Origin: Betaproteobacteria bacterium
GTDB taxonomy: Bacteria > Pseudomonadota > Gammaproteobacteria > Burkholderiales > Casimicrobiaceae
Length of the DNA: 8,403 nt
Direction: 5' to 3'
Assembly: GCA_005889025.1 (NCBI GenBank)
Contig: VBCZ01000155.1
Span: 1 to 8,403, forward strand
Each line of letters begins with the position of its first letter. Within the stretch, counting starts at the first letter, position 1. A program made the translations under genes and the position numbers. Positions 1 through 6,248 of this stretch are shown here, in pieces. The notes beneath the pieces were generated by a model. The model ran no database searches. It was not told where the DNA came from and worked only from the letters and a program-made list of their open reading frames with translations.

Positions 1-99
1 CAGCTCGCCTCCCGCGGGATCGGTCAGCTCGAATGAACAGATGTCTGTCGCCTCGAGCGTCTTTTTCGCGACCTTAACTTTCATCAATGGCTGAACCAT
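1..99 (-). CDS. vanB: VanB-like oxidoreductase subunit, N-terminus only (cut by left window edge)
   Basis: This is the start of a reductase of the phthalate dioxygenase reductase/VanB family, which passes electrons from NAD(P)H through FMN and a plant-type [2Fe-2S] centre to the Rieske oxygenase encoded just upstream. Only about 33 codons are in the window. They read MVQPLMKVKVAKKTLEATD and continue ICSFELTDPAGGEL, matching the first beta strands of the flavin-binding domain as I know it from VanB proteins. None of the FMN, NAD or iron-sulphur motifs lie inside the window. Two in-frame ATG starts exist, at 99 and at 84. The one at 99 has a weak GGAAA about a dozen bases upstream and the one at 84 has no clear ribosome binding site, so the start is uncertain. 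The gene follows vanA by 33 bases on the same strand, as expected for a two-gene operon. Assignment rests on this short match plus the position after vanA. Confidence 0.8.
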   Translation of the reverse strand, partial: MVQPLMKVKVAKKTLEATDICSFELTDPAGGEL

Positions 100-132
100 G
101 TTCGCGATGTTTCCGGTCGACGATCCTGGCGG

Positions 133-1197
133 CTATGCTTGCGTAGCCGCTATTCCTTGCGGTGTGGAAGCTCGCTCGTGGGCAATGATCCGGTCCAGGA
201 CGCGTCGCGACTGAACGCCGCCGGCGTCGATATTGAGGTTCAACAGGCTTCGCTCCGGATGCGCAAGCAGGTTTCTTTGCTGCGACTCGAGCATTTGAAG
301 ATCCTCGCTGAATATCTTTCCCTGTCCTTCGCGGATCGATGCCGTAAGTGCCTTGTCCTTCGGGTTGAAGTTGCGGGCCATGCCCCAGAAGTACCAGATG
401 GAGGTGTCGGTCTCGGGCGTGATGAAGTCGACCACGACGCTGGAGACCTTGAACCGGGGTTCCGCGTCGTAGCCTCCCTTGCCGGCGTGGGCGACGCCGA
501 CATCGATCATCACGTGACTCGGCGGCGTGAAACGGCAAATCTGCCAGCGATCGACCGGGACATCGTCGGCCAGGTGATTTCCGCGCAGCGCCAATTGCCA
601 GAACGGCGGAGGCATCACATTTTCCATGAAACGGCTCGTGATTACCGTGCCGCCCTCGGTCTTGGTCTTTGGGGGCGCTTCGTCGATCTCCTTCTGCCCG
701 ATGCTGCTGGCATGGACGTAGGTCTCGTGAGTGAGATCCATGAGGTTGTCGATCATGAGCCGATAGTCACAGTTGACGTGGTATAGGCCGCCCCCGTAGG
801 CCCATTCCGGGCTCTCGGCCCAGTCCAGATGATGGATCTTTGCTGGATCGGCGAGCGTTCGGTCACCGGTCCAGATCCAGATGAAGCCATAACGCTCCAA
901 TACCGGGAAAGTCTGGATCGCCGGAAAGCCACGGACGCGCTGGCCTGGCATCGCCACAGGCTTTCCGTCACAGCCCATGGTCAGCCCGTGATAGCCGCAA
1001 ACGAGCTGACCTTCGACAACTTTGCCCAGCGACAGCGGAGCGCCACGATGGGGACAGAAATCCTCGACGGCGGCTACCTGACCCTCGGGGCCTCGATAGA
1101 AAACAATACGCTCGCCGCAGATCGTCCGTCCCAGCGGCTTGTCGTCGATCTCGTTGGGAGTGCATGCAACATACCAAGCGTTCTTGGGGAACATCAT
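133..1197 (-). CDS. vanA: Vanillate O-demethylase oxygenase subunit (VanA-like Rieske non-heme iron monooxygenase)
   Basis: This is the terminal oxygenase that, with its reductase, removes the O-methyl group of vanillate as formaldehyde to give protocatechuate in the cytoplasm. The 354-residue protein has the usual length. The N-terminal Rieske domain binds [2Fe-2S] through CPH at residues 48-50 and CGYH at 67-70, so the ligands are C48, H50, C67 and H70. The catalytic domain carries DLTHETYVH, giving mononuclear iron ligands H157 and H162 with D154 as the likely bridging aspartate between subunits. The third ligand is probably D299, in EDLQMLESQQ. Stretches such as NAWYVACTP, GGGLYH and ASSIGQKEIDEAP are, from memory, very typical of VanA. 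The start at 1197 is preceded by GGAGA about four bases upstream, and a second ATG follows at once at 1194. It is the first gene of an operon with vanB and is divergent from a Liv-type importer. Dicamba-type or other aryl-ether demethylases belong to the same family, so the exact methoxylated substrate is inferred. Confidence 0.93.
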   Translation of the reverse strand: MMFPKNAWYVACTPNEIDDKPLGRTICGERIVFYRGPEGQVAAVEDFCPHRGAPLSLGKVVEGQLVCGYHGLTMGCDGKPVAMPGQRVRGFPAIQTFPVLERYGFIWIWTGDRTLADPAKIHHLDWAESPEWAYGGGLYHVNCDYRLMIDNLMDLTHETYVHASSIGQKEIDEAPPKTKTEGGTVITSRFMENVMPPPFWQLALRGNHLADDVPVDRWQICRFTPPSHVMIDVGVAHAGKGGYDAEPRFKVSSVVVDFITPETDTSIWYFWGMARNFNPKDKALTASIREGQGKIFSEDLQMLESQQRNLLAHPERSLLNLNIDAGGVQSRRVLDRIIAHERASTPQGIAATQA

Positions 1198-1344
1198 GGC
1201 TCTCCGAATACTGTATCGCTGCTACAGACCCAGGCGTCAGGCCTCAGCCGTAGAGGGTACATCGTAGCTTGGGCGTCCATGGTCGGTTTGCTGGCGCCAC
1301 GTATCAGTGCGGTACCGATGTTGCGGTTTCTCTTTGCAAACGCT

Positions 1345-1357
1345 GCTTGTCGCAAGC
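1345..1357. repeat. Small palindrome GCTTG-TCG-CAAGC at the predicted vanA transcription start
   Basis: The 5-base arms GCTTG (1345-1349) and CAAGC (1353-1357) pair perfectly around a three-base loop. They fall at the predicted start of the vanAB transcript. The site could be a second operator half or a 5'-end stem in the leader RNA. It is short, so chance occurrence is possible. Confidence 0.3.
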
Positions 1358-1362
1358 GAAAC

Positions 1363-1391
1363 ATTATAAGTCGTCAATCCTGACCGGTTGA
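1363..1391 (-). promoter_or_regulatory. Candidate sigma-70 promoter for vanAB
   Basis: On the minus strand a perfect TATAAT lies at 1368-1363. Seventeen bases further upstream is TCAACC (1391-1386), which matches only three of the six -35 consensus bases, so the promoter may need an activator. Transcription would start near 1356, giving a leader of about 160 bases before the vanA ATG. A palindrome covers the -35 side. The -10 match is seen directly and its use in vivo is inferred. Confidence 0.5.
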
Positions 1392-1393
1392 CG
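1372..1393. promoter_or_regulatory. Candidate operator, CGTCAA-N10-TTGACG palindrome over the -35 of the vanA promoter
   Basis: The arms CGTCAA (1372-1377) and TTGACG (1388-1393) are perfect inverted repeats with a centre-to-centre distance of 16 bases, suiting a dimeric helix-turn-helix protein. The site spans the -35 region of the candidate vanA promoter. Binding here could repress vanAB or, if the regulator contacts polymerase, activate it. I cannot match it to a specific known regulator. Confidence 0.35.
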
Positions 1394-1543
1394 CGGCTCA
1401 TGCCGCCAGGTGAACGAGAGCGCAATCCAGCCTTCGCTCCAATCTTGACAATCAAAGGAAAGTTGTACAGCCTACTGACGGCGAAAATGTGGTTTTCCTG
1501 CGAACCTTTCCGAAAATGACTGACAATGACGGGTTGTAGGGCT

Positions 1544-1593
1544 GAATTCATTCGGCCGCGCGGGTGGAAGAAGCAGCCCGTGCGAATGAATTC
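1544..1593. repeat. 50-base interrupted inverted repeat (hairpin) in the divergent region
   Basis: The outer arms GAATTCATTCG (1544-1554) and CGAATGAATTC (1583-1593) are perfect reverse complements over 11 bases. Inside them, after a four-base bulge (1555-1558), 1559-1565 pairs with 1576-1582 over seven positions including two G-T wobbles, leaving a loop of ten bases. The structure lies about 200 bases upstream of the importer start. No T-run follows it on either strand, so it does not look like an intrinsic terminator. It may be an operator or an mRNA leader structure. Confidence 0.6.
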
Positions 1594-1784
1594 TTTACCT
1601 ACGGGCTCGGCAAGTCTCAGGCCCTCACCTCCGTAAGACTCAGCAAATGAAATGGGTCATCTTCGGCAGGAGCGACGCAGCACCAAAGGCGCGATAACGA
1701 ACGCATCGCCGCGCTCCTCAAGCAAGTGCCATTCGCAGAAACCGGACCGGCGTTCACTGCGCAATTGCCGCTTAACTTTATTAC

Positions 1785-1792
1785 AGGAGGAG
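1785..1792 (+). promoter_or_regulatory. Strong Shine-Dalgarno AGGAGGAG for the binding-protein gene
   Basis: The run AGGAGGAG ends four bases before the ATG at 1797 and is close to a perfect anti-16S match. It fixes the start codon of the substrate-binding protein. It also predicts high translation, as is usual for the binding protein of an importer, which is needed in excess over the membrane parts. Confidence 0.85.
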
Positions 1793-1796
1793 TTTC

Positions 1797-2987
1797 ATGA
1801 AAAGACGCAATTCTTCTGCACGGCGGCGGTTTATCACGAGCCTCGCTGCGACCGCTGCCGCCGCCGCGTGGTCGCCCCGGTCCGCATTTGCCGCCGATCC
1901 GCTCAGGATCGGGCTCATTCTTCCGCTCACCGGCCCGTTCGCGTCGACCGGGCGGCAGATCGAGGCGGCTTGCAGGCTGTATATCGCGCGTAACGGCGAC
2001 ACCGTGGCCGGACGCAAGGTCGATCTGATGGTGAAGGACGACACCGGCCTTGCGCCGGAGACGACCAAACGCATCGCGCAGGAGATGGTGGTCCAGGAGC
2101 ACGTGGCGATATTGGCGGGCTTCGGGCTGACACCGCTCGCTTTCGCCACCGCGCCCGTCGCGACGGAGGCCAAGGTGCCGATGATCGTCATGGCAGCCGC
2201 GACGTCGGTCATTCCACAGCGCTCGCCATTCATCGTGCGCTCGGGATTTACGCTGCCGCAGGTTACTGCGCCGATGGCCGAGTGGGCTGCGAAGAACAAG
2301 ATCAAGAAGGTCGTTACCCTCGTGACCGATTACGGCCCCGGTCTCGACGCCGAAAAAACCTTCGTCAAGCGCTTCGCCGAAGGCGGAGGAAGCGTGAGCG
2401 ATTCACTGCGCACGCCGCTGCGGAGCCCCGATTACGCGCCGTTCCTGCAGCGCGTGAAGGACGCCAAGCCCGATGCCTTGTTCGTCTTCGTCCCATCCGG
2501 CGAAGGCACCGCCGTACTCAAGCAATTCGCCGAGCGCGGATTGCGCGAGTCGGGGATCAACCTGATATGCACCGGCGACGTGCTCGACGACGATCTGCTG
2601 GATACGATCGGGCAGCCAGCGCTCGGCATCGTGAGCTCGCATCACTATTCCGCCGCGCACCCTTCGCCCGAGAACAAGGCGTACGTCGACGGCTTCATGA
2701 AAGCCAACGGCGGCATGCGGCCGAACTTTCATTCGGTCGGGGGCTACGACGGCATGCATCTTATCTACGAAGCGGTCAAGAAAACCGGGGGCGCGGCGGA
2801 TGGCGAGAAAATCGTCGCGGCGATGAAGGGCATGGCGTGGACAAGCCCGAGAGGGCCGATGTCGATCGATCCAGCGACGCGCGACGTGATCCAGAACGTC
2901 TACATCCGCAAGGTCGAGTCGCGCGACGGTCACTATTGGAACGTCGAGTTCGACAAGATCGACAACGTCAAGGATCCCGGCGCTTGA
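1797..2987 (+). CDS. Periplasmic substrate-binding protein of a Liv/HAAT-type ABC importer
   Basis: This 396-residue protein captures the substrate in the periplasm and delivers it to the LivH/LivM channel. It begins with a long basic N-terminus, RRRFI at residues 9-13, then an alanine-rich hydrophobic stretch and a probable signal-peptidase site after SAFA (residue 32). The arginines look like a twin-arginine (Tat) export motif. The mature protein starts ADPLRIGLILPLTGPFAS, the hallmark opening of the LivK/Peripla_BP_6 fold. The stretches KVPMIVMAAATS, TDYGPGLDAEK and SVGGYDGMHLIYEAV follow the family order, and the length is normal. It is the first gene of the importer operon, 28 bases upstream of livH. 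Family members bind branched-chain amino acids, amides, urea or aromatic acids. The divergent vanAB operon suggests an aromatic ligand here, but no residue I can see proves it. Confidence 0.92.
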   Translation: MKRRNSSARRRFITSLAATAAAAAWSPRSAFAADPLRIGLILPLTGPFASTGRQIEAACRLYIARNGDTVAGRKVDLMVKDDTGLAPETTKRIAQEMVVQEHVAILAGFGLTPLAFATAPVATEAKVPMIVMAAATSVIPQRSPFIVRSGFTLPQVTAPMAEWAAKNKIKKVVTLVTDYGPGLDAEKTFVKRFAEGGGSVSDSLRTPLRSPDYAPFLQRVKDAKPDALFVFVPSGEGTAVLKQFAERGLRESGINLICTGDVLDDDLLDTIGQPALGIVSSHHYSAAHPSPENKAYVDGFMKANGGMRPNFHSVGGYDGMHLIYEAVKKTGGAADGEKIVAAMKGMAWTSPRGPMSIDPATRDVIQNVYIRKVESRDGHYWNVEFDKIDNVKDPGA

Positions 2988-3015
2988 TGGAGGCGTTGGC
3001 GGCAAGGGGAGCGTA

Positions 3016-3867
3016 GTGCTCGGAAATCTTGTCGGGGTGCTGTTCGACGGCATCGCCTACGGCAGCCTGCTGTTCATCATCAGTATCGGCCTGTCGGTGA
3101 CGATGGGCCTGATGAACTTCGTCAATCTCGCGCACGGCGCGTTCGCGATGCTCGGTGGATACGCCTGCGTGATCATGATGAGCCGGCTTGGCGTGCCATT
3201 CCTCGTATCGCTGCCGATCGCGTTCATGGTGAGCGCCGCGGCGGGTATCGTACTCGAGCGGCTGCTCTATCGCCGCTTGTATCGTGCAACTCACCTCGAT
3301 CAGGTGCTGTTCAGCATCGGACTCGTCTTCATGTCGATTGCCGCGACGACGTATTTTTTCGGCTCACAGCAACAGCCGGTTCAGCTCCCGGAATTCCTAC
3401 GCGGCCAGGTTCACATCCTCGGGTTGGATCTCGGAACGTACCGAATATTCCTGATCGCGGTCGTCCTCGCCATCACTTTGGCGTTGACGTGGCTGATCGA
3501 ACGAACCCGCTTTGGCGCCGAAATCCGGGCATCGGTCGATAATCAGCAGGCAGCCGCAGGGCTCGGCATCAACGTCTACCGAGTCTTCAGCCTGACTTTC
3601 GCGCTCGGCTCCGGTCTGGCGGGGCTGGGTGGCGGACTGGGCATCGACCCGACCTTCCCGCTGAAATACATGGTGTATTTCCTGCTCGTCGTCGCGGTGG
3701 GCGGCGCGGGCACCATCAAGGGTCCGCTGCTCGCCGCGCTGATTCTCGGAGTGTTCGACGTTGCGGGCAAATATTATGTTCCGCAGATCGGATCGTTCGT
3801 GATCTATGTCGTGATGGTGGTAATGCTGCTGCTGTTTCCGCACGGGCTGGTGGGAAGGCGCGCATGA
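3016..3867 (+). CDS. livH: Liv-type ABC importer permease, LivH-like
   Basis: This is one of the two inner-membrane channel subunits of the importer. The 283-residue protein is almost entirely hydrophobic with about eight predicted membrane segments, and the length is normal. The N-terminal signature GLMNFVNLAHGAFAMLGGY (residues 31-49) is diagnostic of LivH. The cytoplasmic coupling loop that docks on the ATPases lies near residues 168-190 (EIRASVDNQQAAAGLGINVYR without interruption), and is followed by FALGSGLAGLGG and the C-terminal VAVGGAGTIKGP. The start is GTG at 3016, supported by AAGGGGAG about four bases upstream. An upstream ATG at 2987 is in another frame and stops at 3016. The last four bases form ATGA with the livM start, implying translational coupling. 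All expected segments are present. Confidence 0.93.
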   Translation: MLGNLVGVLFDGIAYGSLLFIISIGLSVTMGLMNFVNLAHGAFAMLGGYACVIMMSRLGVPFLVSLPIAFMVSAAAGIVLERLLYRRLYRATHLDQVLFSIGLVFMSIAATTYFFGSQQQPVQLPEFLRGQVHILGLDLGTYRIFLIAVVLAITLALTWLIERTRFGAEIRASVDNQQAAAGLGINVYRVFSLTFALGSGLAGLGGGLGIDPTFPLKYMVYFLLVVAVGGAGTIKGPLLAALILGVFDVAGKYYVPQIGSFVIYVVMVVMLLLFPHGLVGRRA

Positions 3868-4703
3868 GCGGCCTTCCCGCGAGAGCGTGGAGCGTATACG
3901 AAGTCGCGTTCTGGCTGGTCCCCGTCATCGCATTCTTTGCCTTTCCGAAGTATCTGACGCACGGAAGCCAGATCCTGATCGCGGGCATCTTTGCGCTGTC
4001 GCTCGATTTGATCCTGGGCTACGCGCGAATCATCTCGCTGGGCCATGTGGAACGAGCCCTTGAGTGGTCTGGCCGCGGCCGCGCTCGCCGCCGGTGTCGT
4101 CGGGTTGCTCACCAGCTTCCTGGTTGTTCGCGGACAGGACCTGACGCGCCTCATGGTGACGTTGGGCATCGGCCTGATGCTTTTCGAGGTAGCCAACAAG
4201 GCGTCATCGATCACCGGCGGCGTCGACGGGCTTTCCGGCGTCGACATGGGCAAGATCTTCGGCGTGTTCTCGTTTGGGATGGACGGCAGGACCGCGTACG
4301 TCTACTGTCTCGTCGTCTTGTTCATTGTGTTTCTGTTCGCGCGCACGCTGGTGCGCTCGCCGTTCGGCTTGAGCCTGCGCGGAATCCGTGAAGGAGAACG
4401 TCGCATGCCTGCCATCGGCGTGTCGGTGCCCCGGAAGCTGATCGCAATCTATACCATCGACGCGGCGATCGCCGGGATCGCGGGTGCGTTGCTCGCGCAA
4501 ACGACCCAGTTTGTCGGCATCGACACGCTCGGGTTTCCACGCTCCGCGGAGCTGATGATCATGCTCGTGCTCGGAGGCACCGGTTACCTTTACGGCAGTT
4601 CTGGCTCGGGCTGCTCCTGATCGTCATTGTCCTGTTCGCGCGAGGCGGTCTGCTGGGCGGCATCATCGCGTTCAGGCGGGCGTGGAAAGAGAAGCGCACA
4701 TGA
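3864..4703 (+). pseudogene. livM: LivM-like permease broken by two internal deletions and frame changes
   Basis: This would be the second membrane subunit of the importer. Three pieces of one LivM protein lie in order but in changing frames. The first, from ATG 3864 to about 4046, ends LDLILGYARIISLGH. The second, from about 4048 to 4595, starts WNEPLSG and runs to GGTGYLYG. The third, from about 4597, starts QFWLGLLLIVIVLFARGG and ends at TGA 4701-4703. From my knowledge of LivM, about 18 residues (the AAFFGLGAY region) are missing at the first junction and about 25 at the second. The missing lengths must be 2 and 1 modulo 3, so the frame is lost and then regained. Adding them back gives roughly 320 residues, the normal length. 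The first piece would run out of frame to 4391 and the middle piece stops at 4620. The conserved GYAG motif reads GYAR. Start and stop overlap livH and livG by ATGA, showing the original operon structure. It could be a real lesion or an assembly error. Confidence 0.85.
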
Positions 4704-5452
4704 GCCCTGCGCTGCGTACCCAGGGGCTGTCGAAGGTGTTCGGCGCTTTCAGGGCCAACTCCGACATCACCTTGTCGTTCGAGGTCGGCGCCCGCCACGC
4801 GCTTATCGGGCCCAACGGCGCAGGCAAGACCACGTTCATCAATCTGTTGATGGGCGCGCTTCCTCCCAGCGCGGGCGAGGTGTTTCTCGGCGAGGAGAAG
4901 ATCACTTCGCTTCCGCAGCATGCGCGGGTCAAGCGTGGCATGACCCGCACCTTTCAGATCAACACGCTGTTTCCGGGGCTGACCGTGCTGGAATCGGTGG
5001 TTCTCGCGTGTTGCGAACGCGACGGCGAGGGATCGACGTGGTGGCGCACCGTCTCGACGGCCCGGCGCCAGGTCGACGAAGCCCTGAGTATCCTCGGCTT
5101 GCTTCGACTCGGCTCCGACGCAGCCATCGAAACCCGCAACCTTCCGTACGGTAAGCAACGGCTGCTGGAGATCGCGCTCGCGCTGGCCACGCGGCCGAAA
5201 GTGCTGCTGCTGGACGAGCCCGCAGCGGGGATTCCGGCCGCCGAGAGCGCCGAGCTCTTCAGCGTCATCGCGAGCCTGCCCAGCGACGTCTGCATCGTCT
5301 TCATCGAGCACGACATGAACCTCGTGTTCAAGTTTGCCGAGAAGATAACGGTCCTTGTGGGCGGAATGGTGCTGGTCGAAGGAACGCCCGAAGAAATCGC
5401 GCGCGACCGGCGCGTGCGCGAGGTCTACCTCGGGGAAGCGCAGCATGCCTGA
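4700..5452 (+). CDS. livG: Liv-type ABC importer ATP-binding protein, LivG-like
   Basis: This is one of the two cytoplasmic ATPases that power the importer. The 250-residue length is typical. Numbering from ATG 4700, the Walker A motif GPNGAGKTT is at residues 37-45, the Q-loop glutamine at 86 (TFQINTLFPGLTV), and Walker B VLLLDE at 168-173. The D-loop region AAGIPAAES follows and the switch histidine is H204 (IEHDM). The ABC signature reads LPYGKQ at 148-153 instead of LSGGQ, with proline in place of the serine. LivG C-terminal features (VLVEGTPEEIARD, then VREVYLGEA) are present. A GTG at 4682 would add six residues. I prefer ATG 4700 because it forms an ATGA overlap with the livM stop, has GAGAAG upstream, and gives the usual N-terminus. 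The stop overlaps the livF start by eight bases. The reading frame is intact, unlike its neighbour livM. Confidence 0.92.
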   Translation: MSPALRTQGLSKVFGAFRANSDITLSFEVGARHALIGPNGAGKTTFINLLMGALPPSAGEVFLGEEKITSLPQHARVKRGMTRTFQINTLFPGLTVLESVVLACCERDGEGSTWWRTVSTARRQVDEALSILGLLRLGSDAAIETRNLPYGKQRLLEIALALATRPKVLLLDEPAAGIPAAESAELFSVIASLPSDVCIVFIEHDMNLVFKFAEKITVLVGGMVLVEGTPEEIARDRRVREVYLGEAQHA

Positions 5453-6146
5453 GATGTTGACCGCCGAAGGGTTGACTGCCGGCTACGGCGACTCGATCGT
5501 CCTCGAGGACATTTCGATTCAGCTCGCGGAAGGCGGCAGCCTGGCATTGCTCGGCCGCAACGGCGTGGGCAAGACGACGTTGCTGCTGACACTCATGGGG
5601 CTCACCCGTCTGCAGCGAGGCAGCATCGTATGGCGGGGCGCGGAAATCACGCGGATGCCGACCTTTCGGCGCGCTCATGCCGGTCTGGGTTGGGTGCCGC
5701 AGGAGCGTTTCATGTTCCCGTCGCTGACCGTGGAAGAGCATCTCACGGTTGTGGCAAGGCCCGGCGCCTGGGATCTCAAGCGAGCTTACGGCGTGTTTCC
5801 CCGGCTCGAGGAAAGGAAGCGAAACCTGGGCAATCAACTGTCGGGAGGCGAGCAGCAGATGGTCGCGATCGCACGTGCGCTCATGACCAATCCCAAGCTG
5901 CTGCTGCTCGATGAACCGATGGAGGGGCTGGCGCCGATCATCGTTCAGGAGCTGATGAAGGTCCTCGGCGAGCTCGTGCGTGCCGGCGATTTTGCGGTCA
6001 TCGTGGTCGAGCAGCACGCCCGCCTCGCGCTCGAGCTCACATCGCACGCGATCGTGCTCGATCGAGGCAGGATCGTCCATCGCGCGGCAAGCGCGGAGCT
6101 GCTTGCCGACCCGGCAACGCTGGATCGGCTTGTCGCGGTCGCTTGA
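5445..6146 (+). CDS. livF: Liv-type ABC importer ATP-binding protein, LivF-like
   Basis: This is the second ATPase of the importer, pairing with LivG under the membrane. The 233-residue protein is the usual LivF size. It has Walker A GRNGVGKTT at 37-45, the Q-loop glutamine at 86 in GWVPQERFMFPSLTVEEHL, a near-canonical signature LSGGEQQ at 132-138, Walker B LLLLDE at 152-157, EGLAP after it, and the switch histidine at 191 (VVEQH). The frame is open further upstream, but ATG 5445 is chosen because it gives the normal N-terminus MPEMLTAEGLTAGYG and has GGGGAAG a few bases upstream. It starts eight bases before the livG stop. It is the last clear gene of the importer operon; about 100 bases separate it from the acyltransferase on the same strand, with no obvious terminator. 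Confidence 0.93.
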   Translation: MPEMLTAEGLTAGYGDSIVLEDISIQLAEGGSLALLGRNGVGKTTLLLTLMGLTRLQRGSIVWRGAEITRMPTFRRAHAGLGWVPQERFMFPSLTVEEHLTVVARPGAWDLKRAYGVFPRLEERKRNLGNQLSGGEQQMVAIARALMTNPKLLLLDEPMEGLAPIIVQELMKVLGELVRAGDFAVIVVEQHARLALELTSHAIVLDRGRIVHRAASAELLADPATLDRLVAVA

Positions 6147-6248
6147 GGGCGCGCACATCCTTTTCGGGTGTCAACAGCGAGCGCAGCGCGTCGCGCGCGG
6201 CCTGAGGCGGATTCGCCGCATTCGCGAGCACCTGTCTTTCCGATTGCC

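Larger units (their letters stand above)
1198..1796. other. Divergent intergenic regulatory region between vanA and the importer operon
   Basis: This stretch of about 600 bases separates two divergently transcribed operons. I see no convincing gene in it: the open frames here encode low-complexity, arginine- and serine-rich peptides without recognisable motifs. It is visibly richer in A and T between about 1320 and 1540 than the flanking genes, as expected for promoters. It holds a consensus -10 box on the minus strand, short palindromes, a repeated TGACAAT/GTTGTA pair and a long interrupted hairpin, each listed separately. No regulator gene lies within the window, so any VanR-like or LysR-type regulator must be encoded elsewhere. 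Confidence 0.75.

Noticed and set aside
829..1383. Open frame of 184 codons on the plus strand
   Set aside because: Most of it is antisense to vanA, where GC-rich coding produces open shadow frames; it has no recognisable motif and extends into the intergenic promoter region.
1237..1551. Open frame of 104 codons on the minus strand in the divergent region
   Set aside because: Its start lies inside the hairpin arm, there is no ribosome binding site I can see, and the composition (serine, arginine, threonine rich, no motif) looks like chance. It would also cover the vanA promoter.
1753..1782. TTCACT/TTTATT pair as a promoter for the importer operon
   Set aside because: The predicted start would fall inside the Shine-Dalgarno sequence, leaving no usable leader.
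4030..4060. Programmed ribosomal frameshift in livM
   Set aside because: No slippery heptamer is visible, and whole conserved blocks of residues are missing at both junctions, which frameshifting cannot explain.
3864..4391. livM first frame read as a complete 175-residue protein
   Set aside because: After residue 61 or so the sequence becomes arginine-rich nonsense, while the true permease sequence continues in another frame. It is a broken gene, not a short protein.
6147..6248. Intrinsic terminator between livF and the acyltransferase
   Set aside because: Short GC-rich self-complementary stretches (for example GGCG-GATT-CGCC) exist but no T-run follows, and such pairs are common in GC-rich DNA.
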